Below are positions 18,401 through 20,143 of a stretch of 20,143 bases of DNA, piece after piece (positions within the stretch are counted from its first letter, which is position 1; every line of letters starts with the position of its first letter). The translations under genes were made by a program, and so were the position numbers. The notes under the pieces were generated by a model, which was given only the letters and a program-made list of their open reading frames with translations, was not told where the DNA came from and made no database searches. This DNA comes from Lojkania enalia (lineage: Eukaryota > Ascomycota > Dothideomycetes > Pleosporales). The DNA lies in assembly GCA_010094045.1 (NCBI GenBank), contig ML986704.1, positions 93,632-113,774 on the forward strand, written 5' to 3'.

Positions 18401-18602
18401 TGCAAAGGGCTTGAATGATCCCATTTATATCCTACTAGAGGGAATTACGAGTAGACCTACTTTGATAAGTGGCATGCCTCGTCCTGTACATCAACTTATC
18501 GAAGCGCAGGGCTTACAGACTCCTTTTGGATGCATCGACCACAGGGAAGTTGAGAAACCACTACCAAGGGCTCAGTCGAAGAGAAAATTGCATGAAATCT
18601 AG
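15476..18602 (+). CDS. Patatin-like phospholipase with RING-like Cys/His cluster (5 exons)
   Basis: Inferred exons 15476-16523, 16569-17135, 17188-17523, 17569-17623 and 17678-18602 encode 976 aa. Residues 1-425 form an N-terminal region containing LVGRKKKATLLNYML, P-loop-like in position but without GKS/T. Residues 430-475 are a C3HC4-like cluster (C430xxC433, C444xH446, C449xxC452, C472xxC475). The patatin domain follows: DGGGIRGV (499-506, oxyanion hole), GTSAG (535-539, nucleophile S537) and DGG (D693 of the Ser-Asp dyad), then LSLGTGTSLS. The TGA at 16556 lies inside a 45-nt intron (GTAAGC at 16524, CTGAC branch, AG at 16568); the GTGAGT intron at 17136-17187 splits GTSAG-G. Patatin domains hydrolyse acyl lipids, and in fungi act as NLR effectors or in large multidomain proteins. 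ATG 15476 is the first in frame; an earlier TTG is not a plausible fungal start. All catalytic motifs are intact. Confidence 0.85.
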
Positions 18603-18764
18603 TATATTTGGTAAGGCATTTTGCTCGGTGTCACGGAGTTGAAAATGTAGATTCGTTTAAATAATTAATATTTTCACATGATCTCTTTAATATTTAACTT
18701 CTAGTAACTCTTAGATCTAGATAGGCTAACACCTAGAGGTTAATGGTAAAGTGGCGAGACTCTT
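18603..18764. other. AT-rich 3' flank of the phospholipase gene
   Basis: AT-rich sequence following the TAG stop, containing several TTTAAATAAT/AATATT strings that could serve as polyadenylation signals. No gene. Confidence 0.45.
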
Positions 18765-18772
18765 TCTAAAGT

Positions 18773-18816
18773 AAGGTGCATCCCTGGGTAGCGGGACGCA
18801 CGGTGTGGCGGGACAG
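18773..18816. mobile_element. Transposon-end-like remnant (copy D)
   Basis: A stretch reading GTGCATCCCTGGGTAGCGGG then ACGCACGGTGTGGCGGGAC resembles the R-type end of copies A and B (TCCCTGCGTCGCGGGACGCA then CGGTGTCGTGAGAC) over about 40 bp, with several mismatches. Similarity stops after this, and no partner end is seen downstream. It may be an old solo end or a related element family. Confidence 0.5.
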
Positions 18817-20143
18817 ATGAGGGGTACTTAGACTTTCAACCCCTGGAAAGACCACGCGCACTACGAATATGGCCATAATTCTGTAAGAATAATCTGCTGT
18901 AGCTAATCCTAAATGTCTATTACCGATTCTTCCCCATAAATTACGTTTGCATTGTCGTCTCCGCGCCTGGTTTATGAAGCGCCTTCTATCGTGGCGCAAC
19001 AGACTTCCCATCCTACAGCACCAATACCACGTCTTTTTCGCTCCGGATTTTCGTGAATCAGTCTTGTGCTAGCCTCAAAACTTTACTCTAATGCCTATAA
19101 CTCATCTTCAGCCTTGTGCGCGCTATCGCGGGGAAATTAATGCAGCGTCGCCATGCCGATCGGTACCTCTAGCGGAAGCGAGTCACCGATCCTCGCTAAT
19201 CGGAGGTGACCTAGCACCTCTCACGTCATGCCTCCGCGGGTATTTTACTGTAAGGTATGTGGCTGTGCGGATCGCGCAAGCGCTCGGAATATCACTACAT
19301 CCGACATAAGGATTGGGAGCAGTATTAGCGCTCTAAGGGCTCAGCACTTGTTTAGTCAGCCAACGCGTCCGAACCGCTCGACACAGCTATCATGCAACTT
19401 CGCATGCGGTCCGACGCCCAGCGACACGTACAACACGAAGACATACCATTCACGTCGCCCTTAAGCCCCGAAATCTGCCGTTGTCCTCTCCGCTGATCGC
19501 CGAACGAAAGACCTAGTCATGCCCACCACGTCCCTATCCCTTCTTAAGCCCACCAGCGCCGATTTCTAGACGAAGCAGCAGCCGAGCTCTAGTCAACTCG
19601 TTAAAGGGGCTATGATAAGATAGGAGAGATATAGTATAAGGTAGAATGCGGTCGGCCCCGGAAATTAAAGCCTGCGCTTTGGCAAGTAGGTTGAGCGTTA
19701 CTAGCGTAACGCCGTCGTTATAAGCGCGCATGAAGGCGGAAGCGCCGTAGAGAGGTACTTCGGTTCGACCTGTGAGGGTTGTGAGGAGTTTTGGATTAAT
19801 TATTCATGTTCGTGAGGGAAGAGTACTAGCGGAGCTGTGATGGTGGCTATGCTCGGCATAACTATTTAGAGCTGCACACAGTACTCTCCTCGTCAGCTAT
19901 ATGTACAAACCATCGCCTCCGGCGCGTGTGTGTGTGTGTGTGTGTGTGTTCTATTATGGCCATGCACCCTATGGGTATGGGCCGTTACAAAGCGCCAGCT
20001 ATATACATTATGCTTCCTTATGCCTGCTCCATTTCAAAAGCCAACTATGAGACCTGCTCATCCAATACCTAACCCCATGCTCAACAAAGGAAAGAAAAGG
20101 AAAGTAATATACTACCGTATGCAGGACAAGCTGTATAGCTAGT
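18817..20143. other. Right flank without a convincing gene
   Basis: About 1.3 kb with scattered short open frames on both strands and no recognisable motif. A minus-strand frame at 19534-19731 has reasonable protein-like composition (LVTLNLLAKAQALI, LLRLEIGAGG) but is only 65 codons long. I see no captain recombinase, RNA gene or TIR pair here. Confidence 0.4.
19926..19949. repeat. (GT)12 microsatellite
   Basis: Twelve perfect GT dinucleotides. A short plus-strand open frame running through it (19930 onward) translates part of the repeat and is not considered a gene. Confidence 0.95.

Noticed and set aside
19930..20142. Open frame beginning in the GT microsatellite
   Set aside because: Its start translates the dinucleotide repeat and the rest has no motif.

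Overview
The window reads as nuclear DNA of a filamentous ascomycete (Pezizomycotina). The reasons are genes on both strands with short 45-63 nt GT-AG introns, several carrying CTAAC/CTAAT/CTGAC-like branch points, together with a HET-domain NLR, a fungal-type patatin-like phospholipase, a DUF3723-type protein and remnants of pogo/Fot1-like TIR transposons. No rRNA, tRNA or CRISPR was recognised. All domain calls come from motif reading, not from database searches.

Layout. 1-301: start of an F-box/ankyrin-type gene running off the left edge (-). 669-6135: a small chromodomain-like gene (+), a 554-bp MITE with TA target duplication, a class I SAM methyltransferase (-), a gene-poor stretch, and a second, larger chromodomain-like gene (-) that is a paralogue of the first. 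6345-7211: an unrecognised 288-aa gene (+). 7256-11618: a 4.36-kb block bounded by near-identical inverted transposon ends, each with TA outside. It contains a HET-NB-ARC-TPR receptor gene (+), intact if a 55-nt intron is spliced, and the 3' stump of a Fot1/pogo transposase (-). 11653-15120: a DUF3723-type gene (-) of four inferred exons that joins what look like three separate ORFs into one ~1100-aa protein with a long C-terminal coiled coil. 15476-18602: a patatin-like phospholipase (+) of five inferred exons with a RING-like Cys/His cluster before the catalytic domain, transcribed divergently from the DUF3723 gene. 18603-20143: one more transposon-end remnant, a (GT)12 microsatellite and no convincing gene.

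Interpretation. NLR, patatin-like phospholipase and DUF3723 are three of the four accessory gene families repeatedly reported on Starship giant transposons of fungi (the fourth is ferric reductase). Their presence within about 10 kb suggests Starship cargo or a relic of one, although no captain (DUF3435 tyrosine recombinase) or element boundary lies in this window. HET and patatin domains are both known effector domains in fungal self/non-self recognition, so the right half is plausibly an allorecognition or defence island. The most unusual local structure is the NLR enclosed by inverted pogo-like ends.
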